DNA of 64,000 nucleotides, taken from the NCBI RefSeq assembly GCF_025717065.2, contig NZ_JAOVZO020000020.1:186001-250000 (forward strand), given 5' to 3'. The notes beneath the pieces are model-generated. The model was given only the letters and a program-made list of their open reading frames with translations, was not told the origin of the DNA and did not search any database. Below, one piece after another: positions 36,685 through 46,000 of this stretch. Position 1 is the first letter of the stretch. Every line of letters begins with the position of its first letter. The stretch comes from Tahibacter soli (lineage in GTDB: Bacteria > Pseudomonadota > Gammaproteobacteria > Xanthomonadales > Rhodanobacteraceae). The translations under genes were made by a program, and so were the position numbers.

Positions 36685-37859
36685 TTGCCGGCCTCCAGCA
36701 CCTGCACGAGGGTGCCGTCGCGCACGGCGTTGCGGCCGACCGTGATGACCTGATCGCCTTCCTTGAGGCCGTCGCGAACTTCGATGTATTCGCCGTCGGC
36801 GAAACCGACCTGCACGATATGGCGCTGCGCCTGCTTGGCCGGGCCTTTCGGCGCGTCGGTCTTGCCGGCGTCGATCTTCGCGTCGGGCTTGGCCGGTTCG
36901 GGCGGCGTCGCGGCGACCGCATCGCCGGGCGCGGCCTTCTTCGCGTCGGCCGGCGCGGCCGGCGGCGGCGCGTCGACGACGAGATAGACGGCCGTCTGAC
37001 CGTCTTCTTCGATCAGCGCGGCGCGCGGGATCGTCAGCGCGTCCTGCTTGCGGTCGTAGACGACGTCGATGCGGCCGAACATGCCGGGCTTGAGCGAATT
37101 CGGTTCGGGCTTGAAGCGGCAGGTGACGCGGAACGTGCCGCTGGCGGCTTCCACGACCGGACTGATGCGATCGATCGTACCGGCGAACGGCCGGCCCGGC
37201 AGCGCATCGACGACCATGCTGACCGACTGGCCCGGCTTCAGCGTGTTGAGTTCGCGCTCGGGCACGTTGAGCACGCCGAGCAGCGGATCGAAGTCGACGA
37301 TGTGGAACAGCGCCTGGTTGAGCTGGATCAGATTGCCTTCCTTGACCATGCGCTTGCCGATGACGCCGTCGATCGGCGCGACGACCGAGGTGTACGACAG
37401 CTCCAGGCGCATGAGGTCGTGCGCGGCGCGCTGGTTGTCGAGATCGAACTTGATCTTGTCGTGCTCCTCGATCGACAGGAGCTTCTTGGCGAACATCTCG
37501 TCGGCGCGGCGATAGTCGGCCTCGAGCTTGCGCAGCGTCGCCTCGGTCTTGGCGAGGTTGAGCTTCGGGCTCGAATCGTCGAGCCGCGCGAGCACCTGGC
37601 CTTCCTTGACCACGTCGCCTTCCTCGACCATCAGCTTGAGCAGGACGCCGTTCGTCTTGGCGACGACGTCGGCCTCGCGGTCGGCTTCGAGCGTCGCCGT
37701 GCCCGAATAGCTCGCATTGATCGGCCTGCGCGCCGCGACGGACGCTTCGACCGGTACGGTCGCGACCGCTTCTGCTTCCTTGCCCTTGTCCGGGCCCCCT
37801 TTACCGCACGCGGCCAGCCCCACGGCCACGACAAGAATCAATGCTGCTATGCGCGACAT
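36681..37859 (-). CDS. RND efflux periplasmic adaptor (membrane fusion lipoprotein)
   Basis: A 392-residue HlyD/AcrA-type adaptor. It starts with a lipoprotein signal ending VGLAAC (Cys18), followed by the barrel/lipoyl segments (GTATLEADREADVVAKTNGV, EEGDVVKEGQVLARLDDS), the coiled-coil hairpin (LNLAKTEATLRKLEADYRRA) and the beta-barrel domain. The C-terminal part has an unusual Ala/Pro/Lys linker (KKAAPGDAVAATPPEPAKPDAK) before the last strands. It is the first gene of a three-gene coupled efflux operon; no outer-membrane channel gene is nearby, so a TolC-type partner must be elsewhere. Confidence 0.9.
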   Translation of the reverse strand: MSRIAALILVVAVGLAACGKGGPDKGKEAEAVATVPVEASVAARRPINASYSGTATLEADREADVVAKTNGVLLKLMVEEGDVVKEGQVLARLDDSSPKLNLAKTEATLRKLEADYRRADEMFAKKLLSIEEHDKIKFDLDNQRAAHDLMRLELSYTSVVAPIDGVIGKRMVKEGNLIQLNQALFHIVDFDPLLGVLNVPERELNTLKPGQSVSMVVDALPGRPFAGTIDRISPVVEAASGTFRVTCRFKPEPNSLKPGMFGRIDVVYDRKQDALTIPRAALIEEDGQTAVYLVVDAPPPAAPADAKKAAPGDAVAATPPEPAKPDAKIDAGKTDAPKGPAKQAQRHIVQVGFADGEYIEVRDGLKEGDQVITVGRNAVRDGTLVQVLEAGK

Positions 37860-37921
37860 CTCACTTTCCCCATTTGAAGCCGACTGCGACCGGAGGGCAC
37901 GGAGCGCCCTGTGTGCTGGTA

Positions 37922-37953
37922 TGATGGTGTTATACTAAACTACATCACCATAG
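37922..37953 (-). promoter_or_regulatory. candidate promoter/operator of the RND efflux operon
   Basis: On the minus strand TATAAC (plus 37929-37934) is a good -10 box about 70 bp upstream of the adaptor ATG. It is framed by an inverted repeat, ATGGTG (37924-37929) and CACCAT (37946-37951), with 16 bp between arms, suitable for a TetR- or MarR-type repressor overlapping the -10 region. This AT-rich patch stands out in the 335-bp gap between the operon and the cytochrome genes. The rest of that gap (37954-38194) holds only a TATACT at 38140-38145 that could be the -10 box for the cytochromes. Confidence 0.42.
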
Positions 37954-38194
37954 ACCGCAAGCGCATCCATGGCCACCATGGATGCAGATCCACCGGGAAA
38001 GGATGCGGTTGCCCTCCGCATTCGATGCGAAGTATGAAATTCCGTTTAGCCGGAATCTTGAGCCGGTAGTCACAGCCCCTTTCGGCGGTAGCGTCCGGTT
38101 CAGCGACGGCGGAGGTGGAGCGCCGGCGCTCGCGCACGCTATACTCGCCGCTTTGTACCAGCCAGGCTTCATGCCACCGCCGGAAACGACAACG

Positions 38195-38527
38195 ATGACC
38201 CGACCGCTACTGCTTGCTTCCCTCCTTGCCGCCACCGCCTTCGCCAGCACCGTACACGCCGCCGGCGACAAGGAAGCGGGCCGGACCAAGGTCTACACCT
38301 GCGCCGGCTGCCACGGCGTGCCGGGCTACAAGAACGCGTATCCGAACTATCACGTGCCGCGCATCGCCGGCCAGAACTACGAATATCTCGTCTCCGCCCT
38401 CGCCGGCTACAAGAAGGGCGAGCGCGAACACCCGACGATGCGCGCGCAGGGCGAGAGCCTGTCGCAGCAGGACATCGAAGACATCTCCGCCTACCTCGCC
38501 AGCCTCGCTACCGCTCCGGCCAAGTGA
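38195..38527 (+). CDS. small exported monohaem cytochrome c
   Basis: The start MTRPLLLASLLAATAFASTVHAA (ATG 38195, GGAAAC upstream) gives a 110-residue precursor with a Sec signal. One haem site YTCAGCHGVPG is present, and HPTMRAQ supplies the likely axial Met, in a class I (c4/c5-like) cytochrome fold. A longer upstream frame exists but has no signal peptide in the right place. It is followed 17 bp later by a second cytochrome of the same type. Probable periplasmic electron carriers for a terminal oxidase. Confidence 0.87.
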   Translation: MTRPLLLASLLAATAFASTVHAAGDKEAGRTKVYTCAGCHGVPGYKNAYPNYHVPRIAGQNYEYLVSALAGYKKGEREHPTMRAQGESLSQQDIEDISAYLASLATAPAK

Positions 38528-38544
38528 TCGAAAGGAAGCCACCG

Positions 38545-38880
38545 ATGAACCGTACGTTTTCGCTGATCGCTTTCGGTGCCCTGGCCGCGCTGTCGAGCAT
38601 CGCTACCGCCGCGACCGTCGAAGATCGCGTCAAGCCGTGCGCCGCCTGTCACGGCGCGCAGGGCGTTCCGACCGATCCGCAGTATGCCAAGCTCGCCGGC
38701 CAGTACCGCGACTACCTCGAACAGGCGCTCAAGGAATACAAGTCCGGCAAGCGCAAGAACCCGATCATGACCGGCTTCGCCACGCCGCTGTCGGATCAGG
38801 ACATCAAGGACTTCGCCGCGTACTTCGCCGGCCTGCCGAGCGATCTTTCCGACCTCGACCATCACGTCCAGGGTCGCTGA
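38545..38880 (+). CDS. small exported monohaem cytochrome c, second of a tandem pair
   Basis: A 111-residue precursor from ATG 38545 with AAAGGAAG before it. Signal peptide FSLIAFGALAALSSIATAA, haem motif KPCAACHGAQG and axial-Met candidate NPIMTGF. The two cytochromes are similar in length and in the C-terminal helix (SDQDIKDFAAYFAGLP versus SQQDIEDISAYLASLA), suggesting duplication of a single-domain c-type cytochrome, equivalent to a split dihaem c4. A strong terminator follows. Confidence 0.87.
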   Translation: MNRTFSLIAFGALAALSSIATAATVEDRVKPCAACHGAQGVPTDPQYAKLAGQYRDYLEQALKEYKSGKRKNPIMTGFATPLSDQDIKDFAAYFAGLPSDLSDLDHHVQGR

Positions 38881-38898
38881 GCGCTCGACGTTTCTTCC

Positions 38899-38927
38899 AA
38901 AAAAACGCCGCGAAAGCGGCGTTTTTT
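38899..38927. terminator. bidirectional intrinsic terminator
   Basis: CGCCGC-GAAA-GCGGCG stem with a GAAA tetraloop. It is flanked by an A-run on the left and TTTTTT on the right (38922-38927), so it can terminate the cytochrome transcript rightward and the nfuA transcript leftward. Confidence 0.85.
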
Positions 38928-38942
38928 ACATCAGGCACGACC

Positions 38943-38964
38943 ACGCCGCGAAAGCGGCGTTTTA
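38943..38964 (+). terminator. second copy of the GCCGCGAAAGCGGC hairpin
   Basis: ACGCCGC-GAAA-GCGGCGT (38943-38960) followed by TTT repeats the stem and loop of the terminator 38 bp upstream. It lies between that terminator and the nfuA stop at 38988. It has a short U-tract only on the plus side and may act as a backup rightward terminator. Confidence 0.6.
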
Positions 38965-38987
38965 CTTGCGCAAGTTCTGCCGCTGCG

Positions 38988-39599
38988 TCACACCAGTGCC
39001 GACTTGCCTTCCTGCTCGCGCTTGAAATACGGTTGCTCGCCGGTCGCGTGATCGGTCGCGTCGCGTACCGCGGTGATTTCGGGAATGCGCTCGCGCAGCG
39101 TCTTTTCGACGCCGTGCTTCAACGTCACGTCGGCCATGCCGCAGCCGTGGCAGCCGCCGCCGAAACGCAGCAGCACGACGCCGTCGGCGGTGATTTCTTC
39201 GAGGCTGACGCGGCCGCCGTGCGAGGCGACGCGCGGATTGATCTCGGTCTCGATGACGTAGCGCACGCGCTCGACGAGGCTCGCGCCCTCGCCCGGCGCG
39301 TCGCCCTTGATGCGCGGCGCGCGAATCGTCAGCTGTCCGCCGGTCGCGCTCGTCTCGTAGTCGATGTCGGCCGCGTCGAGAAACGGCGCGCTCGCCGCCT
39401 CCACGTACAGCATGAAGCCGGTGCATTCGATCTGCCATTCGTCGCCGGCAAGATCGGCCGGTTCGCAGAATTCGAGCTGACAGTCGGCCGACGGCGTGCC
39501 GGCCTTGACCGCGCGCAGGCGGATGCCGAGACCGTCGATGCCCTGCTGCTCGATCAGCTTGTGGAAATGCTTCTGCGCGCGTTCGGAGATGTTGATCAT
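38988..39599 (-). CDS. nfuA: Fe/S biogenesis protein NfuA
   Basis: A 203-residue two-domain protein: an N-terminal degenerate A-type (HesB-like) domain ([20 protein letters not shown]) and a C-terminal Nfu domain with the cluster-binding CxxC in [16 protein letters not shown]. It binds a [4Fe-4S] cluster at the dimer interface and delivers it to client enzymes, especially under stress. Convergent with the cytochrome pair across the double terminator, and divergent from phhB. Confidence 0.93.
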   Translation of the reverse strand: MINISERAQKHFHKLIEQQGIDGLGIRLRAVKAGTPSADCQLEFCEPADLAGDEWQIECTGFMLYVEAASAPFLDAADIDYETSATGGQLTIRAPRIKGDAPGEGASLVERVRYVIETEINPRVASHGGRVSLEEITADGVVLLRFGGGCHGCGMADVTLKHGVEKTLRERIPEITAVRDATDHATGEQPYFKREQEGKSALV

Positions 39600-39673
39600 G
39601 TCGGTTCCGAATGAATGTGGACCATTGTAGTCCTGATTTGCACGACCGCCAACGCGGCCGCGTATGCGGCGTC

Positions 39674-39679
39674 TATAAT
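39674..39679 (+). promoter_or_regulatory. -10 box for phhB
   Basis: A perfect TATAAT lies 25 bp before the phhB ATG, which fits a transcript start about 18 bp before the ATG. No convincing -35 box is seen at 16-18 bp. Confidence 0.5.
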
Positions 39680-39704
39680 CTCAAGATTCTTCACGGAGCC
39701 CGCC

Positions 39705-40043
39705 ATGAACCACGCCGAACTCGCCGCCGCGCATTGCCAGCCGCTCAAAGGCCCCGACCATGCGCTGTCGAGCGAGTCGGTCGCGCAACTGCTCGCGCAG
39801 CTGCCGGGCTGGTCGCTCGCCGCGAACGGCCGCGAGCTGCAACATGAGTTCCGTTTCCGCGATTTCCACCACACCATGGGTTTCGTCAACGCCGTTGCCT
39901 GGATGGCGAACCGCGAAGACCATCACCCGGATCTCGAAGTCGGCTACAACTACTGCCGCATGCGCTACTCGACGCACGACGTCGGCGGGCTGTCGCTGAA
40001 CGATTTCATCTGCGCCGCGAAGGTCGACGTCATCGCCGCGTGA
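39705..40043 (+). CDS. phhB: 4a-hydroxytetrahydrobiopterin (pterin-4a-carbinolamine) dehydratase
   Basis: A 112-residue protein from ATG 39705 (CGGAG upstream). The signature reads FRFRDFHHTMGFVNAVAWMA followed by EDHHPDLEVGYNYCRMRYST, which carries the catalytic His pair and the EDHHPD motif. It dehydrates the 4a-carbinolamine pterin formed by aromatic amino acid hydroxylases, recycling the cofactor; DCoH-type coactivator roles are also known. Its stop overlaps the next gene (TGATG). Confidence 0.92.
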   Translation: MNHAELAAAHCQPLKGPDHALSSESVAQLLAQLPGWSLAANGRELQHEFRFRDFHHTMGFVNAVAWMANREDHHPDLEVGYNYCRMRYSTHDVGGLSLNDFICAAKVDVIAA

Positions 40044-41557
40044 TGCGCCTTCCCGAGCGCGGCCGCGACGTCGCCGGCTGGATCGCCTATGCGCTGGCGA
40101 TCGTCGCCGCGGCGGCGTGCCTCGATGCGCTCGCCTGGCAGGCGTGGCGCGCGCACCTCGCGCGCGACGCCGCGCGCACGATCCTCCTGCTCGATCGCGG
40201 CGACACGCCGTATCGCTGGGCGCCCCGCCGCGAACGCGATCTCGTCGCCGGCCGCCTGTTCGGGAGCAGCGCCTACGAGTTCGACGAGCGCGGCCTGCGC
40301 GTGGAAGGCAACGGCGAGACGTTCCAGGTCGGTCTCCCGTTCGCCGGCGCGATCGACCTTGCAGTCTACGGACGGCTCGAACTCGATGCCGTCGACACGC
40401 CGGACGCGCAGACGACGCTGGTCGTGCGCGAGGCGTTGAGCGGCCCGATGCGGTTTGCGCGTCTCGCGACCGGCGCGCGCATGATCGATCTGGCGTCGCT
40501 GCCGTGGACCGATGAATTCGGTTCCGCCGTTTCAACGCCGAAGCGTCTGGCGATGCTGCGCGTCCAGGCGCGACCGCCGCGGGGCGACGCGTTCCGGCTG
40601 ACCGCCGCGCGCATGGTGCCGATGCACGAAAGGGTCTACTACGCACCGTGGATGCCCGTCGCGCCCGGCCCGATCAACGTCGCCGAACCGTCCGCCGACG
40701 CCGTGCCGCGCTATGCGCTCGACGACGGCCAGCCGCTCGAAGCGGCGATGGCGCAGCGCGACCGTCTGCTGCTGCAGGCGCCGGCCGCGCTGTTCGCAGC
40801 GGGCGTCGACGCCGCCGAACGCGTCGATGCCGCCGCGAGTGCGCTCGCTCTGCGCGACGCGGATGCGCGTCCGCTCGACCTGCGCTGGCCGGCGCTCGCG
40901 CTCTACGTGGCGGCGCTCGTTGCGCTGCGCCTGCGACCGCCGCGTCATGCGCGCCTGCGCGGCGCGCTCGAAGCCGCCGGCGCGCTCGCGGCGCCGTTCG
41001 GCCTCGTCATCGGCGGGTTCGTCGGCGACAACCCGGACGCCTGGACCGCGCTCGTCGCGACGGCCGCGCTCGCGTTCGCGCTGAGTCTGCGACCGGTCGA
41101 CAATCTGCCGCCGTGGCGCTGGTTCGGTCCGCCGGCCGCGGGCTTCGCGCCGCTGGCCACGGTCGTTCTCGCGATCGGCGTCGCCGCCTGGGGACATCGC
41201 GCCGAGGACGGCTTTCACTGGCCCGACGAAATCATGCTCGTGCGCTATCTCGCCTGGGCGGCGCTGCAGCAGTACCTGATCTGCGTCGTGCTCGCCGACC
41301 GGCTGAGCCTCGTCGGCCTGCCGCAGCGCTGGATCGCGTTCGCGGCGGCGCTCGTGTTCGCGCTGCTGCACACGCCCAACGCCGCGCTCATGCTCGCGAC
41401 GTTCGCCGGCGGGCTGATCTGGAGCGCGACCTGGGTGCGGCACCGCGCGTTGCTGCCGATCGTCGCGGCCCATGTGGCCAGCGCGACGATCCTGCTCGCC
41501 TGCCTGCCGCCCGAGATCCTGCGGTCGGCCGAAGTCAGCGCGCGTTTCTTTCTGTAG
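40043..41557 (+). CDS. CPBP-like intramembrane protein lacking the Glu-Glu motif
   Basis: A 504-residue membrane protein (ATG 40043 overlapping the phhB TGA; a GTG at 40040 would add one residue). The N-terminal half has one transmembrane helix and a periplasmic beta-rich region (FGSSAYEFDERGLRVEGNGE). The C-terminal half has about eight helices and resembles the CPBP/CAAX protease domain: YLAWAALQQYLICVVLADRL, LVFALLHTPNAALMLATFAG and LLPIVAAHVASATILL. The first block normally reads EExxxR; here it is QQ without the Arg, while the two His-containing blocks persist. It may be an inactive or mechanistically different member. I do not know the function. Confidence 0.72.
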   Translation: MRLPERGRDVAGWIAYALAIVAAAACLDALAWQAWRAHLARDAARTILLLDRGDTPYRWAPRRERDLVAGRLFGSSAYEFDERGLRVEGNGETFQVGLPFAGAIDLAVYGRLELDAVDTPDAQTTLVVREALSGPMRFARLATGARMIDLASLPWTDEFGSAVSTPKRLAMLRVQARPPRGDAFRLTAARMVPMHERVYYAPWMPVAPGPINVAEPSADAVPRYALDDGQPLEAAMAQRDRLLLQAPAALFAAGVDAAERVDAAASALALRDADARPLDLRWPALALYVAALVALRLRPPRHARLRGALEAAGALAAPFGLVIGGFVGDNPDAWTALVATAALAFALSLRPVDNLPPWRWFGPPAAGFAPLATVVLAIGVAAWGHRAEDGFHWPDEIMLVRYLAWAALQQYLICVVLADRLSLVGLPQRWIAFAAALVFALLHTPNAALMLATFAGGLIWSATWVRHRALLPIVAAHVASATILLACLPPEILRSAEVSARFFL

Positions 41558-41571
41558 CCGTTACAGGCGGT

Positions 41572-42531
41572 CTACGGCGCCGGCAGCTTGTCGAGCACGG
41601 CGGACAGATCGTCCGCGAGCGGCGCGGAGAAGCTGCGCGTCTTGCCGCCGAGTTCGAACTCGAACCGCTTGGCGTGCAGAAACAGACGCTTCAAGCCGTA
41701 CACCTTCATCGCCTTGTTGAACGCGGCGTCGCCGTACTTGTCGTCGCCGGCGATCGGATGGCCCATGTGCTCGGAATGCACGCGGATCTGATGCGTGCGG
41801 CCGGTTTCGAGCGTCGCCTCGACGAGACTCGCCGGGCCGTACAGTTCGATCACCTTGAAATGCGTCAGCGACGGCTTGCCCGTGTCGTCGACGCGCACCA
41901 TGCGTTCGCCGCCCTGCAGGATCGACTTGCGCAGCGGCGCGTTGACGCTCTTCGTCGCACGCGCCATGCGCCCCTGCAGCAGCGCGAGGTACTGCTTGGT
42001 CGTGCGGTTTTCGCGGATCAGTTCCTGCAGCCCGGTCAGCGCCGAGCGCTTGCGCGCGAGCACGAGCACGCCGCTCGTATCGCGGTCGAGCCGGTGCACG
42101 AGTTCGAGCGTGTCGTTCGGGCGCAGCGCGCGCAACAGCTCGATCGCGCCGTGGCTGACGCCGCTGCCGCCGTGCGCGGCGATGCCGGCCGGCTTGTTGA
42201 GCACGAGAAATTCCTTGTCCTCGAACAGGATCGCTTCGCCGACGCGCTCGACGAGCCCCTTGGCCGGCGCACCGGTTTCCTCCTTGTCGGCGACACGCAC
42301 CGGCGGGATGCGCACCTCGTCGTCGGCGGCAAGGCGGGTGTCGGGTTTGGCGCGCTTGCCGTTCACGCGCACCTGCCCGGTACGCACGATCCGATAGATC
42401 AGGCTCTTCGGCACGCCCTTGAGCTGGCCGGAAAGGAAATTGTCGATACGCTGCCCGTCGCGATCTTCCGGGACACGGACGATGCGCACACCGGAGCCCG
42501 CGTCTGGGGAAACGCCAGAAGTTCGCGCCAC
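41572..42531 (-). CDS. rluC: 23S rRNA pseudouridine synthase (955/2504/2580 type)
   Basis: A 319-residue protein with an N-terminal S4 RNA-binding domain (QRIDNFLSGQLKGVPKSLIY RIVRTGQVRVNGKR) and the RluA-family catalytic domain with VHRLDRDTSGVLVLAR (catalytic Asp in HRLDRDT) and TGRTHQIRVH. Divergence from rne identifies it as RluC, as in E. coli. The stop is 15 bp from the convergent CPBP-like gene. Confidence 0.93.
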   Translation of the reverse strand: MARTSGVSPDAGSGVRIVRVPEDRDGQRIDNFLSGQLKGVPKSLIYRIVRTGQVRVNGKRAKPDTRLAADDEVRIPPVRVADKEETGAPAKGLVERVGEAILFEDKEFLVLNKPAGIAAHGGSGVSHGAIELLRALRPNDTLELVHRLDRDTSGVLVLARKRSALTGLQELIRENRTTKQYLALLQGRMARATKSVNAPLRKSILQGGERMVRVDDTGKPSLTHFKVIELYGPASLVEATLETGRTHQIRVHSEHMGHPIAGDDKYGDAAFNKAMKVYGLKRLFLHAKRFEFELGGKTRSFSAPLADDLSAVLDKLPAP

Positions 42532-42533
42532 GA

Positions 42534-42563
42534 TTGAAAAAATCTGCTGTCAACTGGTAGACT
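42534..42563 (+). promoter_or_regulatory. candidate rne promoter
   Basis: TTGAAA (42534-42539, 5/6 match to the -35) and TAGACT (42558-42563, 4/6 to the -10) are separated by 18 bp. They lie immediately upstream of the rluC start codon on the other strand. Use of this promoter would give an rne leader of about 460 nt. Confidence 0.45.
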
Positions 42564-43030
42564 GGCGACGCGCTTCGCGCCAACTGAAACGTGAAAAACC
42601 CGGCTTTCGGAACACCGGATCGGAGAAAACACGTTCGAGCGGCGGCGCATTCGTCCGCTTCGTGCCTTGAAGGCCCCGTCGGTAATCCTGACCGGAGCCG
42701 CGCAAGGCGCCTTGAGGCATCGTAGCGGATCGGGTCGGAAATTGCCCGCAGCGCAGCAAGCGCCGCGAGGGTTTCCGGTCGCGCACGGCAACAAACAACC
42801 GCTGGGGAGACCGCAAGTCTTCCCGGTTCATAGAGACAAAAAGCGCTCCCGCTTCGTCGTGAGAGACGCGCAACCAGGACGGCGCCGGACCGGCGCATCG
42901 CGCCACCGTCGTCCGCCGATCGGATTTTTCCGGTCTTTCCGCACGCAGCTCTTCGCCGCGTGCCGCAGGGTCACCTGCGAGGTATGCGCCTGTCGCGCCG
43001 TCCGCGGTAGAGCGCATCAAGGACTACGAA
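42564..43030 (+). promoter_or_regulatory. long 5' leader of rne, probable autoregulatory region
   Basis: Nearly 500 bp separate rluC and rne without a convincing gene on either strand. In E. coli the ~360-nt rne leader is structured and is cleaved by RNase E to control its own level; the same layout here suggests the same feedback. I cannot fold the leader reliably by eye, so only its length and position support the call. Confidence 0.5.
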
Positions 43031-46000
43031 ATGAAGCGTATGTTGATCAACGCAACTCAGCGTGAGGAGTTGCGTGTGGCCATCGTCGACGGCCAGTCGC
43101 TGTTCGACCTCGATATCGAGATTCCGTCGAAGGAACAGAAAAAGGCCAACATCTACAAGGGCCGCATCACCCGCGTCGAACCTTCGCTGGAAGCCTGCTT
43201 CGTCGAATACGGCGGCGAGCGCCACGGCTTCCTCCCGCTCAAGGAAATCGCGCGCGAATTCTTCACCCCGGGCGTCGACCACAATCGCGCCGGCATCCGC
43301 GAACTGCTCAAGGAAGGCCAGGACGTCATCGTCCAGGTCGAAAAAGAAGAGCGCGGCAACAAGGGCGCGGCGCTGACGACGTTCATCTCGCTCGCCGGCC
43401 GCTACATGGTGCTGATGCCGAACAACCCGCGCGCCGGCGGCGTGTCGCGCCGCATCGAAGGCGAAGACCGCGCGAACCTCAAAGAGGTGCTCGACCACCT
43501 GAAGTGCCCGGACGACATGGGCCTCATCATCCGCACCGCCGGCATGGGCCGCGACGCGGAAGAACTGCAGTGGGACCTCGACTATCTCCTGCAGCTGTGG
43601 AAGGCGATCTCGGAAGCCGCGACCTCGCGCCCGGGACCGTTCCTGATCTACCAGGAATCGAAACTCATCATCCGCGCGCTGCGCGACTACCTGCGCAACG
43701 ACATCGGCGAAATCCTCATCGACCACGAGGATCTCTACTCCGACGCGCGCGACTTCATGCAGCAGGTGATGCCGAACAACCTGCGCAAGCTCAAGCTCTA
43801 CCGCGACACGACGCCGCTGTTCTCGCGCTTCCAGATCGAAACGCAGATCGAAAACGCGTTCGAGCGCAACGTGCGTCTGCCGTCGGGCGGCTCGATCGTG
43901 ATCGACCAGACCGAAGCGCTGACCGCGATCGACATCAACTCGGCGAAAGCGACGAAGGGCGGCGACATCGAGGAAACCGCGTTCAACACGAACCGCGAGG
44001 CGGCGATCGAGATCGCGCGCCAGCTGCGCATTCGCGACGCCGGCGGCCTGATCGTCATCGACTTCATCGACATGGACAGCCCCAAGCACCAGCGCGAAGT
44101 CGAGGAAACGCTCAAGGACGCGCTCAAGCTCGACCGCGCGCGCGTGCAGCTCGGCCGCATTTCGCGCTTCGGCCTCATGGAAATGTCGCGCCAGCGCCTG
44201 CGCCCGAGCCTGGGCGAATCGACCCAGATCGTCTGCCCGCGCTGCACCGGCCACGGCCGCATCCGCAGCGTCGAGTCGCTGTCGCTGTCCGCGCTGCGCC
44301 TCGTCGAAGAACACGCGATGAAGGACAACACCGGCCAGGTGCTGGTGCAGGCGCCCTCGACGGTCGCCAACTACCTGCTCAACGAAAAGCGCCGCCAGGT
44401 CAGCGAGATCGAACAGCGTCACGACGTGGCGGTGATCATCGTCGCCGACGAGAAGCTCGAAACGCCGCATCTTGAAATCCAGCGCCTGAAGGCCGCCGAC
44501 ATCGGCGACAACCAGCGGCCGAGCTACGACCGCCTGACGCCGATCGTCACGACGCCGCCGCCGCAGGTGGCGCAGCCGAGCGCCGAACCGGAACGGCCGG
44601 CCGTGAGCCGCGTCGTGCCGGCGAGCCCGGCGCCGCTGCGTCCCGAATCCGAGCAGGACGACGACGAAGCGCCGAAGCCGGCAGCGGCGCCGCGCAAGGC
44701 CGCGGCGACGGCGCCGCGCGCTCCTGCGCCGGGCTTCTTCGAACGCATGTTGTCGTGGTTCCGCAAGCCGGCGCACCCGCCGGTCGCGGCGCCGCAGCCC
44801 GCCAAGCCCGAGCCCCGCCCGGCCGGCGGTGGCCGCAACGAACAGCGCGACCAGCGCGGTCGTCCGGGCCGCGACGGCCGCGGCGATCGCGACAACCGTG
44901 GCCGCGACCAGCAGCGCGGCGGTCGCGACGGCAAGCCGCGCGACGATGCGCAGAAACCGCGCGACGGCGCGCAGCAGCAGGGCAAGCCGCAGCAGCAACA
45001 GCGCCCGCCGCAGGAACCGCGTCCGCCGAAGCCCGAACGCCCGCAGTCCGAGCGTCGCCCGCAAGGCGACAAGCCGCAGACCGACAAGCCGCAGGGCGAG
45101 CAGCGCCAGCCGCGTCCGGATCGCCAGGGCGAGCCGCGCGGCGACCAGCGCATGACGACCCCGCCGCCGCCGTCCGCCGAACGTCCGGCGAAGCCGACGC
45201 CGGTACCGCCGTCCGCCGCGCCGGTCGCACCGGCGGCCGCCGCCGAAACGGCACCGGTCGCAAAGATTCCGGGCACCGATGCCGGTGCCATCGCCGCAGC
45301 CGCCGATGCGAGCGTCGCCGCCGCGAAGCCGGCCGTGCCGGCAACGAGCACCGACGGTGCGCCGGTCACCGATGAGGCGCGCGAAGGCAGCCGTCGTCGC
45401 CGCGGTCGTCGCGGCGGCCGCCGCCGTCGCCGCAACGAGGGCGGTGTCGAATCCGCCGACGGCGTGAACGCCGATCTCGATATCGATTTCGACGACGAGG
45501 AAGGCGAAGGCGACAACGACGCGGCGAGCGGCGGCAAGCCCGCGCAGACGGCCGCAGCGCCGAAGCCGGTTGAAGCCGTGACGCCGGCCGCGCCGAAGCC
45601 GGTCGAGGCCGCGACGCCGGCCGCTGCGCCGGTCGCACCGAAGCCGGTCGAGGCCGTGACGCCGGCCGCTGCGCCGATCGCGCCGAAGCCGGTTGAAGCC
45701 GCTACGCCGGTCGCCGCGCCGATCGCGCCGAAGCCGGTTGAAGCCGCGACGCCGGTCGCCGCGCCGGTCGCACCGAAGCCGGTCGAGGCCGCGACGCCGG
45801 TCGCCGCGCCGATCGCGCCGAAGCCGGTCGAGACCGCGACGCCGGCCGCTGCGCCGGTCGCACCGAAGCCGGTCGAGGCCGCGACGCCGGTCGCGCCGAA
45901 GCCGGTCGAAGCCGCGACGCCGGCCGCCGCGCCGATCGCCCCGAAGCCGGTCGAAGCCGCGACGCCGGCCGCCGCGCCGATCGCGCCGAAGCCGGTCGAA

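Noticed and set aside
30305-36922. 2205-codon frame as one giant RND protein
   Set aside because: The true second pump begins at the GTG at 33379. The rest of the frame is an off-frame reading of the first pump, which has its own stop at 33376-33378.
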